Below, in pieces: positions 7,894 to 16,485 of a DNA stretch of 64,000 nucleotides. Location of the stretch: contig WFTL01000034.1 in assembly GCA_015485495.1 (NCBI GenBank), positions 17,540 through 81,539 of the forward strand, given 5' to 3'. Origin of the DNA: Planctomycetaceae bacterium. Its GTDB lineage: Bacteria; Planctomycetota; Planctomycetia; Planctomycetales; Planctomycetaceae. Within the stretch, counting starts at the first letter, position 1; the number at the start of each line of letters is the position of its first letter. The translations under genes and the position numbers were made by a program. The notes below the pieces were generated by a model. That model was not told the origin of the DNA and searched no databases. It saw only the letters and a program-made list of their open reading frames with translations.

Positions 7894-9849
7894 ATGGAGA
7901 TTGGGCCGGCAATTGTCAGGAAATCCGCAGGCGCGCCGATATGCTTCGCGGCTAAGTCTTTGTTTGTCAGGGAATGTCAGACACGGCTGCGCCGCTTCAT
8001 GTCGTCTTCCAATCGCCGTTTTTTCCTGTCTTCTTCCGGTCTGATCGCCGGTCGCTGGCTCATTCTGTCAGTGGTGCTGGGAATCGTCGTGGGGGCGGCG
8101 GCAATCAGTTTCCAGGTGCTGACCGAATCGGTGGGGCATTTCGTACTGGAACGACTGTCCGGGTTTGCTCCGGGTGGCGCGGACGGGGAATACCACCGCT
8201 TTCATCCTCTGGAACAGCCGCTGTCGATTCCGGCGGTCATCGGGGTTCTGATCGCGGGAGGACTGTGTTCCGGGTTTCTCGTGTACCGGTTCGCTCCCGA
8301 AGCCGAAGGGCACGGAACCGACGGAGCGATCGATGCCTTCCACAATCGTCGGGGAACGATTCCGCTCCGCATCGCTGTGGTCAAGACGCTCGCGTCGGCA
8401 CTGACCCTGGGAACGGGGGGATCCGGAGGACGGGAAGGTCCCATCGCTCAGATCGGAGCTTCTCTGGGATCGTATCTGGGGCAGCTTTTGAAGCTGTCAT
8501 CCCGGGATCGCCGCATTCTTCTGGCCACGGGGATGGGGGCGGGCATCGGGGCCGTGTTCCGGGCACCCCTGGCGGGTGCTCTGTTTGCGGGGGAAATCCT
8601 GTATCGGGAAGCCGACATCGAATCGGACGTCATCGTGCCGTCGGCGATCGCGTCGATCGTCGCGTATTCGGTGTACGGTCTGTTTCTGCCGGATCATCTG
8701 TGCTTCAGTCATGTTTTCGGTGAGCTGCATCATGCTCAGATGCAGTCTCTGGCAGAACTTCTGCCCTACACCGTTCTGGCCGGTGTGCTGGTGGCGGCCG
8801 GGTTTCTGTACACCCGCTGTTTTCAGAACACGCATCGCCTGTTCGGGCGTCTTCCTGGTCCCCGGATGGTTCGGCCGGCTATCGGAGCTTTCCTGGCAGG
8901 AGTGACGGCCGTCATGGCCTGGCTGGCGACCGGTCGGGATGAACAGAGTCTGGCGGTGCTGTCCACGGGATACGCGTTTCTGCAGACGGCTCTGAAGTCG
9001 CCCCAGGATGTGGCCGTGAGCATGCTGCTGACGGTGGCGGTGCTGAAAATCGTCACGACGTCATTCACGATCAGTTCCGGGGGGTCCGGAGGGGTATTCG
9101 GACCGTCGATGGTGATCGGCGGATCGGTTGGAGTGGCCGTGGGGCATGTGGCGTCCGGCCTGTGGCCCTATCAGCTCGACCCGGGCGCGTTCGGGATTGT
9201 GGGCATGGCGGGATTTTTCGCCGGCTGCGCCCACGCTCCGATTTCCACCATCATCATGGTGTCCGAAATGACGGGCAGCTATCAGCTTCTCATGCCGGCC
9301 ATGTGGGTGTCCACCCTGTGTTTTCTGATGTCGCAGCGCTGGACGCTGTATGAACGTCAGGTGGCCAGTCGCCTCGAATCGCCGGCACATCGTGGCGATT
9401 TCCTGATCGACGTGCTCGAAGGAATCACCGTCAACGACACCTACCGGCGTGACCGCCGGATTCAGACGGTCCCCGAAGGGATGCCGCTGGAATCCATCGT
9501 GCGGATGCTCAGCCGCACCCAGCAGCACTACTTTCCCGTTGTCAACGATGAAGGAAAGATGGTGGGCATTTTTTCCACCGACGACGTGCGGCGCTATCTG
9601 TACGATGAAACGATCTGGAAACTGGCGGATGCGGCCGACGTGATGACCAGTGATTTCCTGAGTGTGACTCCGGAAGACGATCTCCACGTGGCGATGAAAA
9701 AGTTCACGGCTTTGAACATCGATGAACTGCCTGTGGTGTCGTCGGAAGATCCGGGGCAGCTTCTGGGAATGCTCCGCCGCAAGGAAACCATCGCCACATA
9801 CAACCAGCAGCTTCTCCGCCAGCAGCAGCTTGCTCAGGAACAGGGCTGA
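7894..9849 (+). CDS. ClC-family chloride channel/transporter with C-terminal CBS domains
   Basis: This is an integral membrane anion channel or Cl-/H+ exchanger. The ClC core spans roughly residues 45-465, with the selectivity and gate motif GSGGREGP (gating glutamate present) and the later GGSGGVFGPSMVIGG. The first ClC signature, usually GSGIP, is replaced by GHGTDGA. After LFAG the glutamate is followed by Ile, where H+-coupled exchangers have the internal proton glutamate. The C-terminal 160 residues hold a CBS pair (QHYFPVVNDEGKMVGIFS and IDELPVVSSEDPGQLLGML). The start is uncertain: Met36 at 7999 (MSSSNRRFFL) is an equally good N-terminus, and neither site has a clear ribosome binding site. 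Confidence 0.92.
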   Translation: MEIGPAIVRKSAGAPICFAAKSLFVRECQTRLRRFMSSSNRRFFLSSSGLIAGRWLILSVVLGIVVGAAAISFQVLTESVGHFVLERLSGFAPGGADGEYHRFHPLEQPLSIPAVIGVLIAGGLCSGFLVYRFAPEAEGHGTDGAIDAFHNRRGTIPLRIAVVKTLASALTLGTGGSGGREGPIAQIGASLGSYLGQLLKLSSRDRRILLATGMGAGIGAVFRAPLAGALFAGEILYREADIESDVIVPSAIASIVAYSVYGLFLPDHLCFSHVFGELHHAQMQSLAELLPYTVLAGVLVAAGFLYTRCFQNTHRLFGRLPGPRMVRPAIGAFLAGVTAVMAWLATGRDEQSLAVLSTGYAFLQTALKSPQDVAVSMLLTVAVLKIVTTSFTISSGGSGGVFGPSMVIGGSVGVAVGHVASGLWPYQLDPGAFGIVGMAGFFAGCAHAPISTIIMVSEMTGSYQLLMPAMWVSTLCFLMSQRWTLYERQVASRLESPAHRGDFLIDVLEGITVNDTYRRDRRIQTVPEGMPLESIVRMLSRTQQHYFPVVNDEGKMVGIFSTDDVRRYLYDETIWKLADAADVMTSDFLSVTPEDDLHVAMKKFTALNIDELPVVSSEDPGQLLGMLRRKETIATYNQQLLRQQQLAQEQG

Positions 9850-9904
9850 ACCCCGGTCGCCTCCGAGGGCCGAAAGCCACGGCGTCCGGCGGATTCTCTG
9901 CGGA

Positions 9905-10720
9905 TCAGGATGCGTACCGAGCGGCGAAACGCTGCAGCAGCGATGCGGATTCCGGCGTGTCCCGGCAGCGGGTCACGAATTCATCGAAGGGGATACCGGC
10001 GATGCGTTCGATGTACTGCGGATACGCGCGGATGCGCTCAATCAGAGCGCTGCGGGTGAGTTCCGGGTGAAACTGCGTTCCATAGATCGGGCGATCGGTG
10101 ATCTTCATGGCCTGATTGCGCACCAGCTCGCTGCCGGCCAGACGAACGGCGGCATCCGGCAGACGATGCACGACGTCCTGATGACCGGCCTGGACCGGAA
10201 ACGAATCGGGCAGCGCGGAGAACACCGGATCCTGTCTCGCTGCATCCGTCAGCCGCACGCTGATCGTACCGACTTCCGCCCGGGACAGATCGGTCCGGAC
10301 TTCGCCACCGAGGACACGGGCGATGGCCTGGAACCCCCAGCACGAAGCGAACACCGGCACGTCCGAATCGGCAAGGCGCTGCAGGGATTCTGCAGCGGTG
10401 TTCCACCACGGTCCGCCTTCGGCCACGGAGTAGTTCCCGCTGCCTCCAATGACCACGAAACGGACATGTTTCAGCCGATCCTGTTTCAGCACGGTTCTGC
10501 CCGTCAGGTCGAACGTCGTCAGTTGCCCGGAGGCCAGGCCGAGTGCCTCCTGAAAACAGCGGACTTCCTGTGACCTCATGGGGTCGGCGGCATCGCGGAT
10601 CTGCAGAAGCAGCACACGTGCCGCAGTCGACGGGCGATTTCGGGACAGGGGAGAAGCAGTGGACAGGGGCATCACGCTGTGGGTCGGGGACTGGGCGACG
10701 GGCACACAGCAGGCAGACAT
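9905..10720 (-). CDS. Class I glutamine amidotransferase (GMP-synthase-type GATase domain protein)
   Basis: This is a stand-alone GATase1 protein. The nucleophile is the Cys in VFASCWGFQAIARVLGGEV and the partner His is in YGTQFHPELT, so the triad elements for glutamine hydrolysis are visible. The 271-residue protein resembles the GuaA amidotransferase-like group often annotated as type 1 glutamine amidotransferase. The acceptor substrate is unknown, and some members hydrolyse gamma-glutamyl amides. The first ~30 residues are not conserved-looking, and a second ATG at 10672 (MPLSTASPLSRN) could be the start. It is convergent with the ClC gene, 55 nt away, and is followed upstream by truA on the same strand. 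Confidence 0.88.
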   Translation of the reverse strand: MSACCVPVAQSPTHSVMPLSTASPLSRNRPSTAARVLLLQIRDAADPMRSQEVRCFQEALGLASGQLTTFDLTGRTVLKQDRLKHVRFVVIGGSGNYSVAEGGPWWNTAAESLQRLADSDVPVFASCWGFQAIARVLGGEVRTDLSRAEVGTISVRLTDAARQDPVFSALPDSFPVQAGHQDVVHRLPDAAVRLAGSELVRNQAMKITDRPIYGTQFHPELTRSALIERIRAYPQYIERIAGIPFDEFVTRCRDTPESASLLQRFAARYAS

Positions 10721-10773
10721 GCCTGCCTGCCGTGACCGGCCGCTGAAAATTTCGGGCTGCTGATTCTTCTGTT

Positions 10774-11640
10774 TCAGCCGGAAGCAGTTCGAATCGTCGA
10801 GTCCGGCGGGCCTTTGAGAAGTTCCGGAGGATAGTCGACTCGCACGAGATACAGACCGCAGGCCGGCGCCGTCGATCCGGCCCGGCCACGGTTCTGACTC
10901 CGGATGATTTCAGACAGAGCTGCCGGAGGCCAGTGACGATGACCGATTCTCAGCAGAGTGCCGACGATCGTCCGGACCATGTTGTAGAGAAACCCGTCGG
11001 CTTCCACTTCGAAGACGATGAGAGGATGTTCCGGAGATTCGTGCGGACGGGCGTCCCGGGGACTCCAGAAGCTTCCCGTCAGAAAATCCGGGACAGCACG
11101 TCGTTCGATGGATGCCGCAAAGATCGTCCGGATGCTGGTGGCTTTGTTCGGGTAATTGGTTTCGAAGCAGCGAAAATCGTGGGTTCCGATGAGATCCGGG
11201 AGGGCCTGCCGCATGGGTGCCAGCTCAGGAGGGCGCCGGGGCCGCCAGACGTAGCGGCGCAGAAACGGCGGCAGAACCGGCCCGTCCCACAGCAGATAAC
11301 GATATCGCTTCCGCACGGCCGATCGGGTCGCATGGAAATCCGGATGGACTTCGCGGGATTCGATGATCGTGATGTCATCCGGAAGATACCGCTGCAGTCC
11401 GCGCCGAAACTGTGTCGGGGGAATCGTCGATTCCGTACGGAAGCTGACGACCTGACCCAGCGCATGAACACCGGCGTCCGTTCGCCCCGCACACAGAATG
11501 CGGTGTGACCGGCCCGTCAGCTTTTCGAGGGCCGTTTCCATCAGTTCCTGGACGGTCAGACCATTCGGCTGGACCTGCCAGCCGTGATAGGCCGATCCAT
11601 CGTAGGCCACCGTCAGCATGATGTTGCGGCACGAAGACAT
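10774..11640 (-). CDS. truA: tRNA pseudouridine(38-40) synthase TruA
   Basis: TruA makes pseudouridine at positions 38-40 of the tRNA anticodon stem. The catalytic Asp is in ILCAGRTDAGVHALGQVVSF, the family signature. The N-terminus IMLTVAYDGSAYHGWQVQP and the C-terminal half GTHDFRCFETN and DGFLYNMVRTIVGTLL are typical. The frame is open far upstream, but family proteins begin near this point. I chose the ATG at 11640 (MSSCRNIMLTV); the ATG at 11619 is also possible. From 11640 the product is 288 residues, slightly long for TruA because of a ~15-residue C-terminal tail. Confidence 0.95.
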   Translation of the reverse strand: MSSCRNIMLTVAYDGSAYHGWQVQPNGLTVQELMETALEKLTGRSHRILCAGRTDAGVHALGQVVSFRTESTIPPTQFRRGLQRYLPDDITIIESREVHPDFHATRSAVRKRYRYLLWDGPVLPPFLRRYVWRPRRPPELAPMRQALPDLIGTHDFRCFETNYPNKATSIRTIFAASIERRAVPDFLTGSFWSPRDARPHESPEHPLIVFEVEADGFLYNMVRTIVGTLLRIGHRHWPPAALSEIIRSQNRGRAGSTAPACGLYLVRVDYPPELLKGPPDSTIRTASG

Positions 11641-12115
11641 GGCACGTGGCTGTGAGGGACCGGGATGCCGTTTCGGGATTCCGGTCCGGAATGATGGGAA
11701 GTCGGAAGTCACGGAGATTACCAGGAGACCTGGAGTGAGAACACAGGGACCGATCGGGGCAGGTCCGCATTCCCGGATTTCCTCGCACCGGAGCGCACGC
11801 AGAGTCTGGTCTGCCCCGGCGCGAACGGTTCTTTCATCCCGCGAATAGAGGAAATTCCCGGCGACAGACGGTTCTGGCCGATTTCCGCCGGTACGCTCCC
11901 CGGCGGCGACCGTTCTGTGGGAGCGGGCTCTGACAGAAAAACCATCAGTCGTCCACCTGGCGGGAAACATTCCGCTGCCCCGGGCTGTGTCCGCGAGGAG
12001 ACAGAACGGAATCCGGATCCAATTGACTTTTCGACTCGGGCTCCTATCTTCTGACATCAACTCGATGGCGCAGGGGTGTGCCTGATATCGAATGGAATGC
12101 GGAAGGAGCAGCGGC
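11641..12115. other. Divergent intergenic region truA / sigma-54 activator
   Basis: This 475-nt region has no convincing gene. It holds the promoter of the sigma-54 activator at its right end (listed separately) and a small inverted repeat CCAGG-AGA-CCTGG near 11718. A truA promoter is not evident. Confidence 0.4.
12025..12052 (+). promoter_or_regulatory. Sigma-70-type promoter of the sigma-54 activator gene
   Basis: TTGACT (12025-12030) and TATCTT (12047-12052) are separated by 16 nt, a good housekeeping promoter. Transcription would begin near 12060, about 55 nt before the GTG start at 12116. Confidence 0.6.
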
Positions 12116-14092
12116 GTGTCATCTGCGGAAGTGAAGTGGACCTCTCTTCAGGGAGTGCTGAAGTCTGCGGATTCGCAGGAACTGCTGCCGCTGCTGAATC
12201 TGTTTTCTCGAATCCAGACGGCTGCGGTGGAAGCGGGCGATCCGGCCGTTTTTTTGCGGGATCAGTGTGAAAAGCTGCTTCCCGAAGTGGACGGCACGTG
12301 GCTGGCTGTGATGCGTCGTATTCCGGGGCCGGACTGGGAGTGTGTCGCGGAATCCGGGCGCGCTCCGGCAGCCCGCCAGGTGGCTTTGTGGGACAGCGCG
12401 GCGGAACGGGAGGAGGCCGGATTTCAGGGGGCATCCCCCTGCCATTTCGCGGTTCCGCTGACCGACTGCGGCTGGGGGCAGCTTCTGACAGGTCGGGTTC
12501 AGGGGACGGCGGATCAGGTGGAGCGGACGGCCGTGATGATTGCCCGGGCATTGAATGTGGCCGTTCCGCTGGTGCTGCGTCAGGCGGCATCGGGCCGTCA
12601 GCTCGATCGGCTGCGGTCCACGCTGAACATCGCAGCGCGGCTGTCGGGGAAGGAGGAATCCGATTCGCTGCTGGAACTGATTGCCGAGGAGGCGACGCGG
12701 CTGCTGGACTGTGACCGGGCCAGCATTTTTCTTTGGGATCGGGAACGGGACGAAGTGGAGGCCCGTCCGGCTCTGGGGGTCTCGGGGGCGTCTCTGCGCC
12801 TGCCGGCGAAGGAAGGCATCGTGGGAGAGACTCTGCGGACCGGGCAGTCGATCGTGGTGCACGATGCCTATTCGGATTCACGTTTCAATGCTGACGTGGA
12901 TCGGGAAAGCGGTTACCGGACTCGGAATCTGATCTGTGTGCCTTTGAGGGACGCAGATGGCACGATCGTGGGGGCGTTTGAGGCCATCAATCGCCGTTCG
13001 AATCTGGATTTCACAGATGAGGATGTGGAGTGTCTGACGCAGCTGGGGACTCAGGCCGCCGTCGCGCTGCGCAATCTTCGAGAGAAGAGTCTGCTGAATC
13101 GCAGCCGCGATCAGCTTGCGGCGCAGCTCACCAGCAGCGTGAAGATCATTGGCGACAGTTCGGCAATGAATGCTTTGCGCGACACCATCGAACGGCTGGC
13201 GTCCACGGATCTGCCTGTCCTGATTCTGGGAGAAAGCGGCACCGGAAAGGAAGTGGCCGCGCAGAGCCTGCACTATCAGGGACAGCGGGCCCCGTGTCCG
13301 TTCGTGGCGGTGAACTGTGCGGCTCTGACGGAGTCGCTGCTGGAAAGCGAACTGTTCGGGCATGAAGCGGGCGCCTTCACCGATGCCCGGGATCAGCGGA
13401 AAGGCAAGTTCGAACTGGCAGACGGCGGCACGCTGTTTCTTGATGAAATCGGCGACATGAGTCCGGGAGGGCAGGCGAAGCTGTTGCGGGTCCTCGAGCA
13501 GAAGGTGATCACCCGGGTGGGCGGATCTCAGCCGATTCCCATCGATGTGCGGATCATCGCCGCCACGAACGCCAGTCTTCCTGAACTGGTTCGGGAAAAG
13601 AAGTTTCGGGAAGATCTGTATTATCGGCTGAGCGTGGTGACTCTGGATCTTCCTCCGCTGCGGGACCGTCCCGAGGATATCCTGCCGCTGGCGGAGCATT
13701 TTCTGAAGCAGTTCGCAGAACAGGCCCGCCGCGGTCCGCTGCAGCTGACAGCAGAAGCCCGCCGCCGGCTGCAGACGCATCCCTGGCCGGGCAACGTTCG
13801 CGAACTGCGCAATCTGATGGAGCGTGTGGCTTTTCTGGCGCCCGGAAACCGCATCGATGCGGAAGATCTGGCATTCATTCTGAGTCCCGATGAACAGGCG
13901 GGACGTCTTCCGGCACTGGAGCTGGGTCTGGAGAAGGCGACGCGGGCCTTTCAGCGGGACTTCATCCGCCGCAGCATTCGCAGGACGAACAACAACATGA
14001 CGGAAGCTGCGAAACTGCTGGGGCTGCATCGGTCCAATCTGTACCGAAAAATGAAGCAGCTGCGCATGTCAGAAGTGGACGGCGAGGAATAA
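12116..14092 (+). CDS. Sigma-54-dependent transcriptional activator (GAF / AAA+ / Fis)
   Basis: This is a bacterial enhancer-binding protein that remodels sigma-54 RNA polymerase by ATP hydrolysis. Of its 658 residues, the first ~170 are an unassigned sensor region. A GAF domain follows at ~180-320 (LLDCDRASIFLWDRERDEVE and later LICVPLRDADGTIVGAFEAI). The AAA+ domain is at ~340-570, with Walker A GESGTGKE and Walker B GGTLFLDEIGDMS. A C-terminal Fis helix-turn-helix (MTEAAKLLGLHRSNLYRKMK) ends the protein. The sigma-54 contact loop reads GAFTDA instead of GAFTGA. The GTG at 12116 follows AAGGAG by 7 nt. There is no receiver domain, so it is a one-component regulator. Two small membrane proteins follow, coupled to it, and may be its sensors or targets. 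Confidence 0.95.
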   Translation: MSSAEVKWTSLQGVLKSADSQELLPLLNLFSRIQTAAVEAGDPAVFLRDQCEKLLPEVDGTWLAVMRRIPGPDWECVAESGRAPAARQVALWDSAAEREEAGFQGASPCHFAVPLTDCGWGQLLTGRVQGTADQVERTAVMIARALNVAVPLVLRQAASGRQLDRLRSTLNIAARLSGKEESDSLLELIAEEATRLLDCDRASIFLWDRERDEVEARPALGVSGASLRLPAKEGIVGETLRTGQSIVVHDAYSDSRFNADVDRESGYRTRNLICVPLRDADGTIVGAFEAINRRSNLDFTDEDVECLTQLGTQAAVALRNLREKSLLNRSRDQLAAQLTSSVKIIGDSSAMNALRDTIERLASTDLPVLILGESGTGKEVAAQSLHYQGQRAPCPFVAVNCAALTESLLESELFGHEAGAFTDARDQRKGKFELADGGTLFLDEIGDMSPGGQAKLLRVLEQKVITRVGGSQPIPIDVRIIAATNASLPELVREKKFREDLYYRLSVVTLDLPPLRDRPEDILPLAEHFLKQFAEQARRGPLQLTAEARRRLQTHPWPGNVRELRNLMERVAFLAPGNRIDAEDLAFILSPDEQAGRLPALELGLEKATRAFQRDFIRRSIRRTNNNMTEAAKLLGLHRSNLYRKMKQLRMSEVDGEE

Positions 14093-14096
14093 GGGC

Positions 14097-14474
14097 GTGG
14101 TGACGCAGGAGTCAGACAGGGCGGATGCCGGCATCATCCGGCAGTGGCGCCGGAACCGGGTCGGTTCCGCAGGACTGCTGCTTTCGATCGTTCAGCTTCT
14201 GATGCACGCTGCCTGGATCGGGATCACCGAAACTGCGGCCCGCCGCGGACATCTGAAAGATGCGTCGTTTTCCGACGGATTCGCCTGGGCAGTCGTCCTG
14301 CTGATGATCGGCAGTTTCGCTGCGTCTCTGGTGGCCCTGTTTCTTTCGCTGTACGGCAGCATTCACGGACGGCCCCGCACTCCGGCCCTGATCGGCCTGG
14401 CCATTTCCTTCTTCTGCGGAACGCTGGTGACTTTTCTTCTTGTTCTGACAGCACTGGCCGGAGGTGGTCGATGA
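14097..14474 (+). CDS. Small three-helix membrane protein (first of a paralogous pair)
   Basis: The family is not recognised. The 125-residue product has three hydrophobic segments: GSAGLLLSIVQLLMHAAWIG, then after a ~30-residue polar loop AVVLLMIGSFAASLVALFLS, and after GRPRT a third, LIGLAISFFCGTLVTFLLVL. It starts with GTG four nt after the stop of the sigma-54 activator, with AGGAATAAGGG in front, so it is translationally coupled. Its stop overlaps the ATG of the next gene. The topology matches the next protein, suggesting a tandem duplication. Confidence 0.75.
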   Translation: MVTQESDRADAGIIRQWRRNRVGSAGLLLSIVQLLMHAAWIGITETAARRGHLKDASFSDGFAWAVVLLMIGSFAASLVALFLSLYGSIHGRPRTPALIGLAISFFCGTLVTFLLVLTALAGGGR

Positions 14475-14938
14475 CGGATTCCGATTCCGGAAAGCAGCCG
14501 GCAGCCGCTGCGGAATTGGCTGCTCAGCCGGAAGAGCGGCCGGCCAATACGCTGGCGGTGGTGGGCATCGTGCTGACACTGATTGCCGCCATGATGGCCG
14601 GGCTGCTGATCACGATGGCCGGACGCCTGGCGGAGACGGAAGCGGCGTCCGCGACCGACAGCCCGTCGACAGTTGCCGGTTCGGAACAGAGGGCGGCCGA
14701 AAGCGGTTCGACCGGCGAGTTCGACGCGGCTGTGCGGCTGAGAATTCTGCTGCTGGCCAGCACGACGGCCGTTGTCTGTCTGACGGGGCTGAGTCTGTGC
14801 ACGGCCGGACTGTTGACTGCTGACCGGCCACGCGCTCTGGCAGTGACCGGAGTGGTCGTGTCGCTGCTGATCCTGGCCGGTCTGTTCGGTGTGATGATCA
14901 CAGGATCGCTGCTCAACCCGCTCCCTCCTGGACGCTGA
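14471..14938 (+). CDS. Small three-helix membrane protein (second of a paralogous pair)
   Basis: The family is not recognised. The 155-residue product has a ~28-residue polar N-terminus and TM1 TLAVVGIVLTLIAAMMAGLL. An acidic Ser/Thr/Ala loop of ~50 residues follows, then TM2 ILLLASTTAVVCLTGLSLCT, a DRPRA turn and TM3 AVTGVVVSLLILAGLFGVMI. The TM1 - loop - TM2 - (G/D)RPR(T/A) - TM3 plan is the same as in the preceding gene. The ATG overlaps the previous stop as ATGA and follows GGAGG by 6 nt, so the start is firm. Confidence 0.75.
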   Translation: MTDSDSGKQPAAAAELAAQPEERPANTLAVVGIVLTLIAAMMAGLLITMAGRLAETEAASATDSPSTVAGSEQRAAESGSTGEFDAAVRLRILLLASTTAVVCLTGLSLCTAGLLTADRPRALAVTGVVVSLLILAGLFGVMITGSLLNPLPPGR

Positions 14939-15116
14939 AGTTCGGGAGGACGGCCGTCTGCGCACGGCGAACGACGGCCAGCAGCCTGCAGGCCGGATCC
15001 AGAAGCGGAGCGACACCGATCCGACACTCCGGAGCCTGTTGGTACGTGATCACACGGACGGTCGCCCGAACAACGCTGCGTTTTCTTCGCCTGTGGACCT
15101 GTGCGCCCTCTGCGGC

Positions 15117-16484
15117 TCAGTGAAAACCGAGAACATGAAACCGGACGGCATGGATCGGCGCGTTCTCGCCGGGTGAGAAGAACGATCGAATGGCATGAAG
15201 GGATTTCTCACGGAGCCTCAGAGCCGCGGAGGGGGAGCGTTCGGCGGCCGGCTGATACAGCGGGAAGGTGTCGGCAGCCCGAAGGAGTTCCTTTCGGCCG
15301 GTCCATGTCCGGACGTGTCGCTTCCACCACCAGGGGCGTTGCGGAGCGTTCAGAACGGCCCGGACATACTCATCCTTCTCAATGGTCTGCGTCACCGCCA
15401 GAGCGACGGCGAGCTGAAAACGGGCCTGTGGGCAGATCGGGGCACCGGTGGCTTCCAGACACCAGCGATCCATGCGGACGGAACACCAGTCCTGCAGCGG
15501 GAGCGGCGGACGGACGAATTTCTGCAGCGAGGGCGGAAGCTGCCCGATCGCCTCCACATGGACTTCCAGCCGAAGTGTTTCCGGACGCGGGGAATACAGT
15601 TGCCAGCCCGTCCAGTTGTCCGTGATGCCCACCAGGGCCAGAGCCGGCCAGAGGATGACGGCAGCGGCCGTCATCCTGCTGCGGAGGTCCGGAAGACGTG
15701 GTGGCTGGTTCCGCGGCCCGAACACGGTCACGGCCGTGACAGCCAGCATGATGTTCCAGATCAGAACGCCGGCTTCGTGGTTGAGTCCCCACGGGCCCAG
15801 GGCCGCCAGCAGCAGCGTGTGCATGGTGACAGCCAGAGGGAGGCCCAGGAAGCGTCGGGTGCGGCGGCTGAGCAGGGCCATTCCGGTGGCGAACTCGGCT
15901 GTCGAAGCGGCACCGCACAGCCACGACACGAGCCGGGCATCGTCTGCGAGAAGCGGCAGGCGGGCCAGATCCAGAAGAGACATGACGATCGAACGTGTCA
16001 TGCCGGAATCGAATTCCGGGCCGACGCGCGACAGGGCGGAAAACAGATAGATCCCGGCCATCAGATGTCTCAGGACCGGCAGCCATCCGATCCGGCCGGC
16101 CGTCAGTCGGGTGATCATGGCCAGCAGGAACAGCCAGTGCCAGGCCTGCAGGCACTGCTGACTGCACAGGACCGGAAGCGTTCCCAAAACCGCCAAAACG
16201 GCTGCCGGCAGGACACCGGTGCGTCTGCCGCAGCGGCGTCTGAACGCCACGGCGGATCCCAGGACCAGGGCGGCGACGAACGCCGCGGACACTGCCGCCA
16301 CGGCGGAATCCGGCAGCCATCCTGCCTGGCGGATCAGCGGGATGCGCGGAAAGGGGGAGGCGTCAAACCAGACGTTTCGCGTGGCTGCGATGAGCAGCAG
16401 TTCCGTGATACAGAACAGCAGCAGAACGCGCCGCTCGGCCGTTGCGCAGGCCGTGTGGAGTGTGTCGGCCGGTTCGGCATCCAT
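15117..16484 (-). CDS. Polytopic membrane protein, HTTM/DoxX-like
   Basis: The 455-residue membrane protein has about eight hydrophobic helices, for example VLLLFCITELLLIAATRNVW, GVLPAAVLAVLGTLPVLCS and AVTMHTLLLAALGPWGLNHE. After them comes a soluble C-terminal part with WQLYSPRPE. The WxxYSPxP motif after the last helices, together with LRHLMAGIYLFSALSR, resembles the HTTM (gamma-carboxylase-like) and DoxX/MauE families. I do not see the catalytic Lys/His set of true vitamin-K carboxylases, so enzymatic activity is unproven. The ATG at 16484 begins one base after the stop of the CNNM gene upstream, indicating one operon. Confidence 0.7.
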   Translation of the reverse strand: MDAEPADTLHTACATAERRVLLLFCITELLLIAATRNVWFDASPFPRIPLIRQAGWLPDSAVAAVSAAFVAALVLGSAVAFRRRCGRRTGVLPAAVLAVLGTLPVLCSQQCLQAWHWLFLLAMITRLTAGRIGWLPVLRHLMAGIYLFSALSRVGPEFDSGMTRSIVMSLLDLARLPLLADDARLVSWLCGAASTAEFATGMALLSRRTRRFLGLPLAVTMHTLLLAALGPWGLNHEAGVLIWNIMLAVTAVTVFGPRNQPPRLPDLRSRMTAAAVILWPALALVGITDNWTGWQLYSPRPETLRLEVHVEAIGQLPPSLQKFVRPPLPLQDWCSVRMDRWCLEATGAPICPQARFQLAVALAVTQTIEKDEYVRAVLNAPQRPWWWKRHVRTWTGRKELLRAADTFPLYQPAAERSPSAALRLREKSLHAIRSFFSPGENAPIHAVRFHVLGFH

Positions 16485-16485
16485 G

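Noticed and set aside
11641..12060. Upstream extension of truA (140 further codons)
   Set aside because: TruA homologues begin at the strand around 11640; the extension has no domain and covers the divergent promoter region.
14913..15053. Short minus-strand frame of 46 codons with protein-like composition between the second membrane protein and the HTTM-like gene
   Set aside because: It begins with GTG without a ribosome binding site, overlaps the end of the plus-strand gene and matches no family I know.
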